Shown one piece after another: positions 19,699 to 28,904 of a stretch of DNA of 64,000 bases. The position numbers and the translations under genes were made by a program. Source of the DNA: Bin80 sp965215475 (GTDB lineage Bacteria; Bacteroidota; Rhodothermia; Rhodothermales; Bin80); assembly GCA_965215475.1 (NCBI GenBank), contig OZ244061.1, positions 1,860,001-1,924,000 of the forward strand, read 5' to 3'. The stretch's first letter is position 1; every line of letters starts with the position of its first letter. Under the pieces are notes generated by a model. That model worked only from the letters and a program-made list of their open reading frames with translations, was not told where the DNA came from and ran no database searches.

Positions 19699-20155
19699 GC
19701 TCAACGATACAACAAAAATCAGAACGGAAGGATGAGTATTTTTTGGGAGAAATGACAGGGACGCTGTCCTGTGATGAGACATGCACGTCATATCCTTTGG
19801 ACCCTTTATTCCTAACAGATATGATCCGAATACAATGCCTTTTTCGAATATTTAAATTTGTGTGGGTGTATATTAGCTCCACAAGATTCATCACAAGTTA
19901 TCAAAATCTCCCGGCTTATATATATATGCCCGCGAGCAGCTATCGTTTTAGAACAAACCCCCAAGATTCTGGACCGCATTTTCTGCCGTCCCGTGTGCAT
20001 CTGTATGGCGGTATGAGTCAAGCGACTAGTTCTGAGACAATCCGGATTTCATATGAAAATACGGGAGATGGTAAATTCATGTTGCTCGGTGAATACCGTA
20101 ATTTGTCATGGCATATCTGAATCCAATTTGCCCCAAACTAGTTTCGGGAAGATAA
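19699..20155. other. 457-bp stretch between divergent aroK and the glycosyltransferase gene
   Basis: Expected to hold promoters for both neighbours. An open frame on the plus strand could encode about 65 residues from an ATG at 19926 (starting MPASSYRFRT, ending GEYRNLSWHI), but nothing in it is recognisable and I do not call it. An AT-rich run with TATATATAT lies at about 19917-19925. Confidence 0.45.
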
Positions 20156-22186
20156 TTGACCTTATTTGAACGCCCACCCGTGTCTACCGACAAATCCTCC
20201 CCACTTCTCAAGGTATCCGTGATCATCGTTAACTATAACGTAAGAGACTTGCTCCGTCAATCTCTTCGAAGTATTGAACGATCCTTGGCCGGCATTCTAT
20301 CGGAAGTGATTGTGGTGGATAACAACTCGGTTGACGGATCCGTGGGTATGTTGGCGGAGGAATTCCCAAATATCACCGTGATTGCCAACCGTGTAAATCT
20401 TGGATTCTCCGTTGCGAACAATCAGGGTATGCGCCAGGCAACCGGGAAGTATTTCTTTATCCTGAATCCAGATACGATTGTCGAAGAGGATACGATTAAA
20501 GTGCTGATCGACTTCATGGAGACTCGTCCTGATGCTGGAGCCACAGGATGCCGAATCCTGAATCCTGATGGAACATTCGCACTGGAGAGTCGCCGATCAT
20601 TCCCCACTCCAGCCGTTGCATTTTACCGGATGACCGGGCTAAGTCGACTATTCCCACGCAGCCGAATCTTCGGTCGCTATAACCTTACATTTCTGCCTGA
20701 GAATCAAACTTCCGCTGTCGACGCTCTGAGTGGGTCTTGTATGTTTTTGCGAAGCGCTGCGCTGATTTGCTCCAAAGACACCGATACAACTCGTGGTGAA
20801 GCAGGCCTTTTTGATGAAGACTTTTTTATGTACGGTGAGGATCTCGATTTGTGCTATCGAATCCAAAAAGCCGGATGGCAGATCTATTATACTCCAGATA
20901 CTCAAATCATACACTATAAGGGGGAGAGTACCAAGAAAGGAGATCTCAGATATGTACGCCTATTCTATGGAGCAATGGTCCGGTTCGCACAGAAACATCT
21001 AAGTGAAGAATATCCGAAGGCGTTTTTGTGGGTTTTACATCTGGCGGTGATTGCTCGAGGATCCATAACTGTACTTGGCAATGCGCTCCAACACCCTGCC
21101 GCCCGTGACCTGGCAACATGTTTTGGAGTGATCACTGCATTGGGACTTTTCCGGTCATTCCAAACTGGGTTACAGTTTCCTCCGGTTTTCTATTGGGGCT
21201 TGGCTCCACTCTTTGCAATCATTGTCACGGTGGTGATTGCAGCCTGGAACGGATACCGAGGCAGCGGGCCACGCCTGGGGCTAGTATTCTTGGGATCACT
21301 AGCTGCCGTAACAACACTCTCAGCACTGTCATTTTTTTTGAAACAGATCGCATTTTCACGGATGGTTGTTCTTGCGAGTCTGCCGGCTTGCCTACTGTTT
21401 CTTTCTGCCGTGCGCCTGATCCCCAAAGCCAGAAAACGCCTAGGAAAAAGAACTCTTGTGGTCGGCAACCTGAAGGATACAAATATACTTGCCCCTCAGC
21501 AGCTATTGCAACATGTACTTGTTGGGATGGTGACGCGAGATCATGATCAAGAGGTCTCTCTAACTCTCCCACACCTCGGGATCTATGAACAGTTGCGCGA
21601 TATTACTCGCGTTCATGATATCGAATCCGTAATTTTTGTTTCCCAAAGTCTGACCAATAAGGAGATCTTTTCGCTCATGCAAACACTTGCAGGAACCCCA
21701 GTGCATACCTACATTTTGGCAGAAGAGCAAGATCATCTGATTGGAAAAGCATCAATCGAAAATCTAGGTACTCGAATGCTGTTGGAAGCAGAGGAAGCGA
21801 TCGGTGCCTTGCGGTCGCATACGGCCCGCCGCATATCTGACATTATTGCAGCCCTTGTAGGAGCTCTTATTCATCCTGCTGTGTTTCTTATCTCTAAAAT
21901 TGCAGGGCCACACTCTAGGTGGGCCCGCAGGTATGAGCGTATCCGTCAGTGGCCGGTCGTTTTACTAGGCAAACGATCTCTGATCGGATTTGACGAAAGG
22001 GATGAATATATCCCTGCATCCGAATGGAAACTACAAACAGGGATCTTTGCAGCCAGTGAAATGCTGGGACCACGTCTCAAGCGGCCGCCTGAGGAAATTG
22101 AACAGGCATATTGGTACTATGTACGAAATCAGTCCGCTGTAATGGATTGGCTGATCGCGGTACGGGCACTGCGAGGACTGGTTTAG
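20156..22186 (+). CDS. GT2 glycosyltransferase fused to a membrane and sugar-transferase-like C-terminal half
   Basis: A 676-residue two-part protein. Residues about 18-270 are a family 2 glycosyltransferase of the rhamnosyltransferase type: VSVIIVNYNVRDLL, VVDNNSVDGS, NLGFSVANNQGM, FFILNPDT and the acceptor-site EDLDLCYRI. Residues about 290-440 hold several hydrophobic segments. Residues about 445-540 look like the Rossmann-like domain that precedes the catalytic part of polyprenyl glycosylphosphotransferases (KRTLVVGNLKDTN, DIESVIFVSQSL), and the C-terminus resembles a degenerate end of such an enzyme (KRSLIGFDERDEYIP). The start is TTG at 20156 or GTG at 20180. It probably builds surface or extracellular polysaccharide with the complete glycosylphosphotransferase at 25504. 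Confidence 0.8.
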   Translation: MTLFERPPVSTDKSSPLLKVSVIIVNYNVRDLLRQSLRSIERSLAGILSEVIVVDNNSVDGSVGMLAEEFPNITVIANRVNLGFSVANNQGMRQATGKYFFILNPDTIVEEDTIKVLIDFMETRPDAGATGCRILNPDGTFALESRRSFPTPAVAFYRMTGLSRLFPRSRIFGRYNLTFLPENQTSAVDALSGSCMFLRSAALICSKDTDTTRGEAGLFDEDFFMYGEDLDLCYRIQKAGWQIYYTPDTQIIHYKGESTKKGDLRYVRLFYGAMVRFAQKHLSEEYPKAFLWVLHLAVIARGSITVLGNALQHPAARDLATCFGVITALGLFRSFQTGLQFPPVFYWGLAPLFAIIVTVVIAAWNGYRGSGPRLGLVFLGSLAAVTTLSALSFFLKQIAFSRMVVLASLPACLLFLSAVRLIPKARKRLGKRTLVVGNLKDTNILAPQQLLQHVLVGMVTRDHDQEVSLTLPHLGIYEQLRDITRVHDIESVIFVSQSLTNKEIFSLMQTLAGTPVHTYILAEEQDHLIGKASIENLGTRMLLEAEEAIGALRSHTARRISDIIAALVGALIHPAVFLISKIAGPHSRWARRYERIRQWPVVLLGKRSLIGFDERDEYIPASEWKLQTGIFAASEMLGPRLKRPPEEIEQAYWYYVRNQSAVMDWLIAVRALRGLV

Positions 22187-22236
22187 GAACCGTCTCTCAA
22201 TGCACTTGTTGACTCGCTCCTGCTTACCAGCGACGT

Positions 22237-23229
22237 ATGACCCAAAAATCGGATAAATTCCTGCTAGACTTTGAAAAACCAATCGTTGAATTGGAAAGCA
22301 GGCTTGATGAATTACGTGAAATCAACGTAGGGGAGATTGATCTTTCTTCCGAAATTGATGAGTTATCCCAACAGATCGAAGGACTGCGTACCTCCATTTA
22401 TGGCAGCCTGACACGATGGCAAAGAGTGCAAATTGCCCGGCATCCACTCCGACCCTATACAAAGGACTATATTAATGCCCTTACAGAAGGATTTGTCGAA
22501 CTGCACGGGGATCGATGTTATGGAGATGACCCTGCTATTGTCAGCGGGTTTGCCACCCTGCGAGGAGATCATTACGGGTACAAGAATCACACTGTATTGA
22601 TCTTAGGTCATCAGAAAGGGCGTGATACAAAATCCCGCCGTCATCGACGCTTCGGAATGCCCAATCCAGAAGGATACCGGAAAGCTCGACGACATATGGA
22701 ATTGGCGGCAAAGTTTGATAAACCAATTATCTGCCTTCTGGATACGCCCGGCGCGTATCCAGGCATGGAAGCAGAAGAACGCGGACAGGCCGAAGCAATT
22801 GCACGAAATTTATTTGTCATGACTCGGCTTCCCATTCCCATTGTCGTGGTTGTGATTGGAGAGGGAGCCTCTGGGGGGGCACTTGGGATTGGTGTTGGGG
22901 ATCAGATGCTGATGTTGGAAAATGCCTGGTATTCTGTGATTTCTCCAGAAAGCTGCTCCTCAATTCTGTGGCGATCGTGGGATTATAAAGAGGAAGCAGC
23001 TCGCGCACTGAAGCTCTCTGCATCGGATCTCACTGAGATTGGCATTGTTGACCGAATCATCAAAGAACCCTTGGGAGGAGCTCACCATGATCCGAATGCA
23101 ACCTTTGATCTGGTTGGCCATGAAATTTGTGATACGTTGCAGGATCTATCCAAATTGCCAAAAGATACCCTTCTTCGTCAACGTGTAAAACGCCTCGACC
23201 GGATTGGTGAGTTCAGTTCATCTGCATAA
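22237..23229 (+). CDS. accA: Acetyl-CoA carboxylase carboxyltransferase alpha subunit
   Basis: A 330-residue subunit that, with AccD, moves the carboxyl group from biotin to acetyl-CoA to give malonyl-CoA, the first step of fatty-acid synthesis. Family features: an N-terminal coiled coil (FEKPIVELESRLDELRE), the RPYTKDYINALTEGFVELHGDR block, ICLLDTPGAYPGMEAEERGQAEAIARNL split over residues about 163-192, IGEGASGGALGIGVGD and the ISPESCSSILWR motif. It lies 50 bp after the glycosyltransferase and 6 bp before nadC, in a same-strand run. No accD, accB or accC is in the window. Confidence 0.95.
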   Translation: MTQKSDKFLLDFEKPIVELESRLDELREINVGEIDLSSEIDELSQQIEGLRTSIYGSLTRWQRVQIARHPLRPYTKDYINALTEGFVELHGDRCYGDDPAIVSGFATLRGDHYGYKNHTVLILGHQKGRDTKSRRHRRFGMPNPEGYRKARRHMELAAKFDKPIICLLDTPGAYPGMEAEERGQAEAIARNLFVMTRLPIPIVVVVIGEGASGGALGIGVGDQMLMLENAWYSVISPESCSSILWRSWDYKEEAARALKLSASDLTEIGIVDRIIKEPLGGAHHDPNATFDLVGHEICDTLQDLSKLPKDTLLRQRVKRLDRIGEFSSSA

Positions 23230-23235
23230 CTCCAT

Positions 23236-24132
23236 ATGTCTGATCATGAGCACTTTCCCCACTATCTGACATCTCGTCAGTTGGATCAGATTCTTCAAGG
23301 AGCTCTGATCGAGGATGTTGGCACTGGAGATATTACCTCACAACTACTCGTTCGAGAGCATTGCAGGGGCCAGTCGACTCTGCTGGTGCGAGAACGCGGC
23401 GTAATTGCCGGCCTTACGGTTGCCCAGCGTGTGTTTCACTTGGTAGATCCATCCATCCAATGCACATGGAGCATAAAAGATGGAGAGGACGTATCCGCGG
23501 ATTCGGTCATTGGGGAGGTGATGGGAGGCCTGAGGTCGATCTTAACCGCAGAGCGCTTGGTGTTGAACCTGCTACAGCGAATGAGTGGAATCGCAACTGC
23601 AACCGCCAAGATGGTTTCCTGTGTAAAAGATTATCCAGTACGTATTCGTGACACGCGAAAGACTGCCCCAGGATTACGTCTACTAGATAAATGGTCGGTC
23701 CTTTTGGGAGGCGGCACGAATCATCGAATTGGATTGTATGACCGAGTCTTGATCAAAGATAATCACATTGAAGTAGTGGGAGGGCTTGCTGAATCGGTTC
23801 AACTTGTTGCACGTCAATCCCCCAGCTATCTGATTGATGTGGAAGCCCGAACCATGTCAGAAGTTGTCGAGGCATTATCGGTGGCATCCATGATTGACGT
23901 ACTTCTTCTTGATAATATGACCCGTACTTGTGCGGATGGCTCCATTGATTGTTCACGGCTGAAACAGGCAGTAGATCTCATTGGTGGACGCATCAAAAGT
24001 GAGGCAACCGGTGGGATCACGCTGGAATCCGTGCCATTCATCGCTGCTACAGGAGTCAACTATATTTCTTGTGGCGCCCTTACACACTCTACGAAGGCAA
24101 TGGATATCTCATTGAATGTAGATCCATTATAA
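23236..24132 (+). CDS. nadC: Nicotinate-nucleotide pyrophosphorylase (carboxylating)
   Basis: A 298-residue quinolinate phosphoribosyltransferase that makes nicotinate mononucleotide from quinolinate and PRPP, in de novo NAD synthesis. The N-terminal domain has ALIEDVGTGDITSQLL and ERLVLNLLQRMSGIAT; the active site is marked by RDTRKTAPGLRLLDKW, GGGTNHRIGLYDRVLIKDNH, VDVEARTMSEV and LLDNMT; and EATGGITLESV near the C-terminus binds phosphate. It starts 6 bp after accA. With pnuC at 30095 the region carries two separate routes into NAD. Confidence 0.95.
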   Translation: MSDHEHFPHYLTSRQLDQILQGALIEDVGTGDITSQLLVREHCRGQSTLLVRERGVIAGLTVAQRVFHLVDPSIQCTWSIKDGEDVSADSVIGEVMGGLRSILTAERLVLNLLQRMSGIATATAKMVSCVKDYPVRIRDTRKTAPGLRLLDKWSVLLGGGTNHRIGLYDRVLIKDNHIEVVGGLAESVQLVARQSPSYLIDVEARTMSEVVEALSVASMIDVLLLDNMTRTCADGSIDCSRLKQAVDLIGGRIKSEATGGITLESVPFIAATGVNYISCGALTHSTKAMDISLNVDPL

Positions 24133-24207
24133 AGAATGGAGCGCACGTCCGATCATAGTTGAACCGAATCCTCTACGTTCCGATACCTGCTGACTGCTAT
24201 CGTATAA

Positions 24208-25470
24208 ATGACGAAGATGAATGCGAGCACATTATATTTGAATGAGACCAGATTCCGGGAAGATTATGAACGTTTAACCTTGGATGGAGCTACATCCTCT
24301 GGGGGACTGAATCGACCTGCTCTTAGCGAAGCACATCTAGCTGCGCGGGAAACATTCCGGGAGATGATCCGGCAGCGTGGCTTTCAGATCCGAGAAGATG
24401 GTGCAGGAAATCTTTCTGCATGCCATGTCCCATCGGGGAGCCCCAAACCGATCTTCCTTCTGGGATCTCATCTCGACTCCGTCGCGAATGGTGGACGATT
24501 TGATGGGACACTGGGGGTTGCAGCAGCATTTGAAGTGATCCAGGTTCTACGGGAGCATGATCCGACGATTCCGGTCGAGGCGATTGATTTTACGGATGAA
24601 GAAGGAACATGGGTATCCCTTCTTGGGAGTCGTGCCGTATCCGGGCAGCTTACTCAAAAAGATCTTGACTATCCTAGAGGAGATCCAGAAACTTTCCAAA
24701 GAGCACTTGAAGGGGCTGGACTCACCCGTGAAGGGATCTTATCTGCTACACGGACATCAACGAATCTACATGCCTATCTCGAACTCCATATCGAACAAGG
24801 CACCCGGCTTGAAAAAAGCAATACAGAGATTGGAATTGTAACCGGTATGGTTGGGATTCATATGTACCTTGTTACGTTCAATGGGCAGGCCAATCACGCC
24901 GGTACCACTCCGATGAACGAACGGCGTGATGCAGCATTGGGGGCGAGTAAATTTTGTCTCCTGGTCCAGGAAACGATTACTCAACAGTTTCCTGATTGTG
25001 TCTCCAATGTAGGCCGGATGGACTTTTCACCGGGAGCTTTCAATATTGTACCTGATCAGGTTACTGCATTCATGGAGTTTCGGACGGAAGATTCAGATCG
25101 TGCAAACCTCTTGCGGCATACATTACAAGAGGTCGCCGAGCATACCGCAAAAGAATATGGCCTGATTGTTGATTTTCGGCACCTTGAATCTGTAGTGGAG
25201 CGTAAAATGGATTCTTCTGTGATTGAAGCACTTGAGACACAAGCATGTGCTCTTGGGGTAACAAGTCAGCGCCTTCCTTCTTTAGCAGGTCATGATGCAC
25301 AGTCAATGGCTCATCTTTGCCCTTCCGGCTTAATATTCATCCCTTCGTCAGGAGGATACAGTCATTCTTCCCTAGAGTATACTCCTTGGAGTGACTGTAT
25401 AAATGGTGCGAAGGTACTCCTGAACACTACACAACAGCTTGCTGCAACACTGAAAGGCATCCATTCCTAA
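24208..25470 (+). CDS. M20-family Zn-dependent amidase (hydantoinase/carbamoylase type)
   Basis: A 420-residue di-metal amidohydrolase of the N-carbamoyl-L-amino-acid hydrolase / allantoate amidohydrolase / beta-ureidopropionase group. The metal-binding pattern is clear: GSHLDSVANGGRFDGTLGV (His and Asp ligands), DFTDEEGTWVSLLGS (Glu pair), ELHIEQGTRLE (His) and a late HSSLEYT (His). The lid/dimerisation domain has NHAGTTPMNERRDAALGAS, a segment that contacts the carbamoyl substrate in relatives. Substrate cannot be told from the sequence, and no hydantoinase or purine-degradation gene is nearby. It stands between nadC and a polysaccharide-synthesis gene on the same strand. Confidence 0.88.
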   Translation: MTKMNASTLYLNETRFREDYERLTLDGATSSGGLNRPALSEAHLAARETFREMIRQRGFQIREDGAGNLSACHVPSGSPKPIFLLGSHLDSVANGGRFDGTLGVAAAFEVIQVLREHDPTIPVEAIDFTDEEGTWVSLLGSRAVSGQLTQKDLDYPRGDPETFQRALEGAGLTREGILSATRTSTNLHAYLELHIEQGTRLEKSNTEIGIVTGMVGIHMYLVTFNGQANHAGTTPMNERRDAALGASKFCLLVQETITQQFPDCVSNVGRMDFSPGAFNIVPDQVTAFMEFRTEDSDRANLLRHTLQEVAEHTAKEYGLIVDFRHLESVVERKMDSSVIEALETQACALGVTSQRLPSLAGHDAQSMAHLCPSGLIFIPSSGGYSHSSLEYTPWSDCINGAKVLLNTTQQLAATLKGIHS

Positions 25471-25503
25471 CTTAGAGCAACCGCATCCAATCTAACCTCC
25501 GTC

Positions 25504-26901
25504 ATGCTACAGGAACAGAGTCGATTTTATCAGCAATTGCTGTTTTTTGCGGATATGGTTCTTGTGGGGAGCGCGTGGATTGCGGCATACTATCTCCGTT
25601 TTGAGATTTTTCGTGCTTGGCCGATTCCTTTGCCTCAATGGGAACCATTGAGCAGATATCTGACCTTTTTCCCGTGGATCCTGATTTCTGCGGCATTAAC
25701 GTTCTGGGCATCTGGGCTTTATGTACCGGATCGTGCACAGCGGTGGACGAGTCTCATTCGAAGCGTTGCCAAGTCTGTGGGGCTAGCTCTGATCATTTCC
25801 ATGGCATTTTTGTCCTTCTACCGCGATTTTAATGTTTCAAGGCTGACGATCATATTCTTTGCTGCACTCACACCAATGTCCATGCTGGGGTTGCGGCTTT
25901 GCATCTATTTTTATGTACGCAATGCCCGTAAACGTGGGCGAAATCTGCGACGCGTTCTCATTGTTGGGGCGGGTCATGCAGGTCGGCGTTTAGCAAAATC
26001 CTTTGAATTATATCCGTGGATGGGCTTTCAGGTTGTTGGGTTTCTGGATGACCATAAGATGGATCAGCCGGATGTTCTGGGGAAAGTAGACGAGATATTA
26101 CCCCTTCTAGATTCAGCATCCAATCCGATTCACTACGTATATATTGCCCTGCCTCTTCATGCTGTAGGAAAGATCGAACAGCTTATCAGCTCACTTTCGA
26201 CACGTTTAGTCCATGTCTGCCTGGTTCCCGATCTTCTGCAGCACGATATTATCAATAGTCGGATTACGGATGTAGATGGACTCCCGATCCTGCACATCAT
26301 TGACGAGGCGCCCATGGATTTTCGCCGATTTGTCAAGCGAAGTCTGGATGTTGCATTTTCACTCGTGGTTCTGATTCTCTTATCACCTCTACTTTTTATC
26401 CTTGCCCTGCTGGTATTTCTATCTTCCAAGGGACCGGTTCTGTATCGACAGGAACGTATGGGGCTCAATGGTAAATGCTTCCATATGCTGAAGTTTCGTT
26501 CCATGCCGATCACCGCAGAGCAGGAATCGGGGGCGATCTGGGCGAAGAAAGATGAAAATCGGGCAACCCCGATTGGAAGAATCCTTCGACGTACATCTCT
26601 AGATGAGCTGCCGCAGTTCCTCAATGTTCTCAAAGGAGATATGTCCGTAGTCGGCCCAAGACCTGAACGACCAATCTTTATTAAAGATTTCAAGGATCGT
26701 ATCCCCCGGTATATGCTTCGTCATAAGATGAAAGCAGGGATTACCGGTTGGGCACAGGTGAATGGATGGCGTGGAAATACATCCTTGGAAAAACGCATTC
26801 AATACGATCTCTATTATATTCAAAATTGGTCTCTACGTCTGGATGTGAAGATTATGATCCTGACGGTCTGGAAGGGCTTTATCCATCGCAACGCATATTG
26901 A
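25504..26901 (+). CDS. Polyprenyl glycosylphosphotransferase (WcaJ/WbaP type)
   Basis: A 465-residue membrane enzyme that transfers a sugar phosphate from a nucleotide sugar to undecaprenyl phosphate, starting a polysaccharide repeat. The N-terminal half has four to five hydrophobic segments, then a Rossmann-like domain (RRVLIVGAGHAGRRLAKSF, GFQVVGFLDD). The catalytic bacterial sugar transferase domain (about 275-465) has KRSLDVAFSLVVLILLSPL, the reentrant helix; RQERMGLNGKCFHMLKFRSM; RRTSLDELPQFLNVLKGDMS; and VGPRPE. It depends on the undecaprenyl phosphate pool that UppP (3432) replenishes. Confidence 0.92.
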   Translation: MLQEQSRFYQQLLFFADMVLVGSAWIAAYYLRFEIFRAWPIPLPQWEPLSRYLTFFPWILISAALTFWASGLYVPDRAQRWTSLIRSVAKSVGLALIISMAFLSFYRDFNVSRLTIIFFAALTPMSMLGLRLCIYFYVRNARKRGRNLRRVLIVGAGHAGRRLAKSFELYPWMGFQVVGFLDDHKMDQPDVLGKVDEILPLLDSASNPIHYVYIALPLHAVGKIEQLISSLSTRLVHVCLVPDLLQHDIINSRITDVDGLPILHIIDEAPMDFRRFVKRSLDVAFSLVVLILLSPLLFILALLVFLSSKGPVLYRQERMGLNGKCFHMLKFRSMPITAEQESGAIWAKKDENRATPIGRILRRTSLDELPQFLNVLKGDMSVVGPRPERPIFIKDFKDRIPRYMLRHKMKAGITGWAQVNGWRGNTSLEKRIQYDLYYIQNWSLRLDVKIMILTVWKGFIHRNAY

Positions 26902-26910
26902 TTTAGGATC

Positions 26911-28902
26911 GTGATTCAGTTACAGGACATTGCGGTTACGCTTGGGGGAACCCCGATTCTGCAGGGACTCACCTGGGCCGTAGGCGATGGGAAGCGTATT
27001 GGATTGATTGGACCGAACGGAGCAGGAAAGACCACCTTGTTACGGGTGATCGGAGGATACCTAGAAACCGATGGTGGCGAAATTGCCTATACCGGTTCGG
27101 TTGGTTATCTGGCACAGGATGTGCAAGAGATGAGCTCTGGACGATCCGTACTTGAGGAAACCATGACGGCATTTGAAGCCATTGAAGCACTCCAGGAGCG
27201 AGAAGAAGAACTGACCCGTGCGCTTGAAATTCCTGAGTCACATCAGGAAAAAATTCTCCTTGAGTTGGGGCTTATTCATGAGCGCCTTGCAGTACATGAA
27301 GCACATACGGCACAATCTCGTGCAGAAGCGGTTCTGGAAGGCCTTGGCTTTGTCTCGGACGATCTTGATCGTCCCATCAATACGCTCTCAGGAGGGTATC
27401 GAATGCGGGTAGCTCTAGCACGGATTTTATTACAGAATCCAGATGTACTGCTTCTTGATGAACCCACCAATCATCTTGATATCCTCAGTATTGACTGGTT
27501 GGAAAAGTACCTGAAAACCTATGCTGGCACCGTAATTCTTGTTTCTCATGACCGCTATTTTCTGAATCGAATGATTGACACGGTTGCCCATCTTTACCGC
27601 GGCCGTGTTACAGAATACGCGGGGAATTATGATTACTTTCTCGTAGAGCGAGAGAAACGACGAGTCCTCGAACAGGCTGCCTATGATAATCAACAGCGCG
27701 AAATTCAACAGGCTCAGCGATTCATCGAACGCTTTCGATATAAAGCTACCAAGGCGCGACAAGTCCAAAGTCGCATTAAGCACTTGGATAAACTTGAGCG
27801 CCTTGCACCACCAGAATCTCCGGATGCACAAATCCGAATCCGATTCCCTTCTCCCACCCCATCTGGTCGAATTGTTTTGTCACTCACTACGTTCTCGAAG
27901 GTATATGCCAGTGCAGATGCGCCTGCTGTGCGCGTGTTTGATCAAACGGGCCCCTTGCAAATCAGTCGAGGGCAAAAAATTGCGCTGATTGGTAAAAATG
28001 GGGCCGGTAAATCTACCCTCGCACGGATCCTTTATGGGACCGAATCCATTGAGGGTGAGCGGAAGGTAGGACATAATGTAACCGTACGCTTTTTCGCGCA
28101 ACACCAGGCCGATGAGCTGATCGAAACGGATACCGTACTGGAATCCCTGAACCGGGAAGCGATTGGACGCGAAGAGGTGTATCTCCGTACGTTACTGGGG
28201 GCGTTCCTATTTACCGGAGAGGATGTATTTAAGCCAGTTCGAGCCCTCTCAGGAGGCGAAAAGAGCCGCCTGGCTCTTGCTAGAACCTTGGTAAACCCAG
28301 CTAATTTTCTAATCTTGGATGAACCGACCAATCATCTTGATATTCAATCCATCAAAGTTCTTATTGAGGCACTCCGCCAGTATGATGGTACGTTTGTGGT
28401 GGTAAGTCATGACCGCCATTTTCTAGATCATGTTGCAAGTGTGATCTGGCATGTTGGAGCTCAGAGAATACGAACCTATGAGGGGACCTACTCCGAATAT
28501 CAATGGTCTCTGAATCATGGTTCTCTCAAACAAGCCAAACATGCTCGCCAGACGTCTCCCAAGCCCACTCCAAAAGCGCGTTCCAGATCTGGCGGGCCAA
28601 AAACCAAAGAAGAAAAGCGCCGCGAAGCGGAGGCACGTAATCGGGCATATCAGAAAGCAAAAATAAACGGGCTTGTCAAGTCAAATGAACTCACGCCTCA
28701 ACAGCGGAAACAGCTATGCAATGAAGCAGAAGCAGCCATCGCGGAGGCAGAGGCCCGGAAGATCCTCGTGGAAAAGGATTTAGCGAATCCAAACACCTAT
28801 ACTGATCCCGTTCGTTCACAGGAAGCAACCCGTACATATGCAGAACTTAAACAAGAGTTAGACAAGCTGTATATGAATTGGGAAGCTCTTATGGAGTCAT
28901 AG
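26911..28902 (+). CDS. ABC-F family ATPase (Uup/EttA-like)
   Basis: A 663-residue soluble protein with two ABC ATPase domains and no membrane part, the ABC-F pattern; members act on the ribosome. Domain 1: Walker A GPNGAGKT at 34-41, signature LSGGYRMRVALARIL and LLLDEPTNHLD. The interdomain arm linker (about 240-295, REIQQAQRFIERFRYKATKA) follows. Domain 2: GKNGAGKSTLARIL, LSGGEKSRLALARTL and LILDEPTNHLD. The C-terminal lysine-rich tail plus coiled coil (about 545-663, KEEKRREAEARNRAYQKAK) resembles the Uup-type DNA/RNA-binding tail. The start is GTG at 26911, 9 bp after the preceding stop. It precedes the FG-GAP gene by 2 bp. Confidence 0.92.
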   Translation: MIQLQDIAVTLGGTPILQGLTWAVGDGKRIGLIGPNGAGKTTLLRVIGGYLETDGGEIAYTGSVGYLAQDVQEMSSGRSVLEETMTAFEAIEALQEREEELTRALEIPESHQEKILLELGLIHERLAVHEAHTAQSRAEAVLEGLGFVSDDLDRPINTLSGGYRMRVALARILLQNPDVLLLDEPTNHLDILSIDWLEKYLKTYAGTVILVSHDRYFLNRMIDTVAHLYRGRVTEYAGNYDYFLVEREKRRVLEQAAYDNQQREIQQAQRFIERFRYKATKARQVQSRIKHLDKLERLAPPESPDAQIRIRFPSPTPSGRIVLSLTTFSKVYASADAPAVRVFDQTGPLQISRGQKIALIGKNGAGKSTLARILYGTESIEGERKVGHNVTVRFFAQHQADELIETDTVLESLNREAIGREEVYLRTLLGAFLFTGEDVFKPVRALSGGEKSRLALARTLVNPANFLILDEPTNHLDIQSIKVLIEALRQYDGTFVVVSHDRHFLDHVASVIWHVGAQRIRTYEGTYSEYQWSLNHGSLKQAKHARQTSPKPTPKARSRSGGPKTKEEKRREAEARNRAYQKAKINGLVKSNELTPQQRKQLCNEAEAAIAEAEARKILVEKDLANPNTYTDPVRSQEATRTYAELKQELDKLYMNWEALMES

Positions 28903-28904
28903 AG

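Noticed and set aside
19743..20120. A 125-codon gene upstream of the glycosyltransferase
   Set aside because: No family likeness; the first half is an unlikely protein and the stretch should contain promoters.
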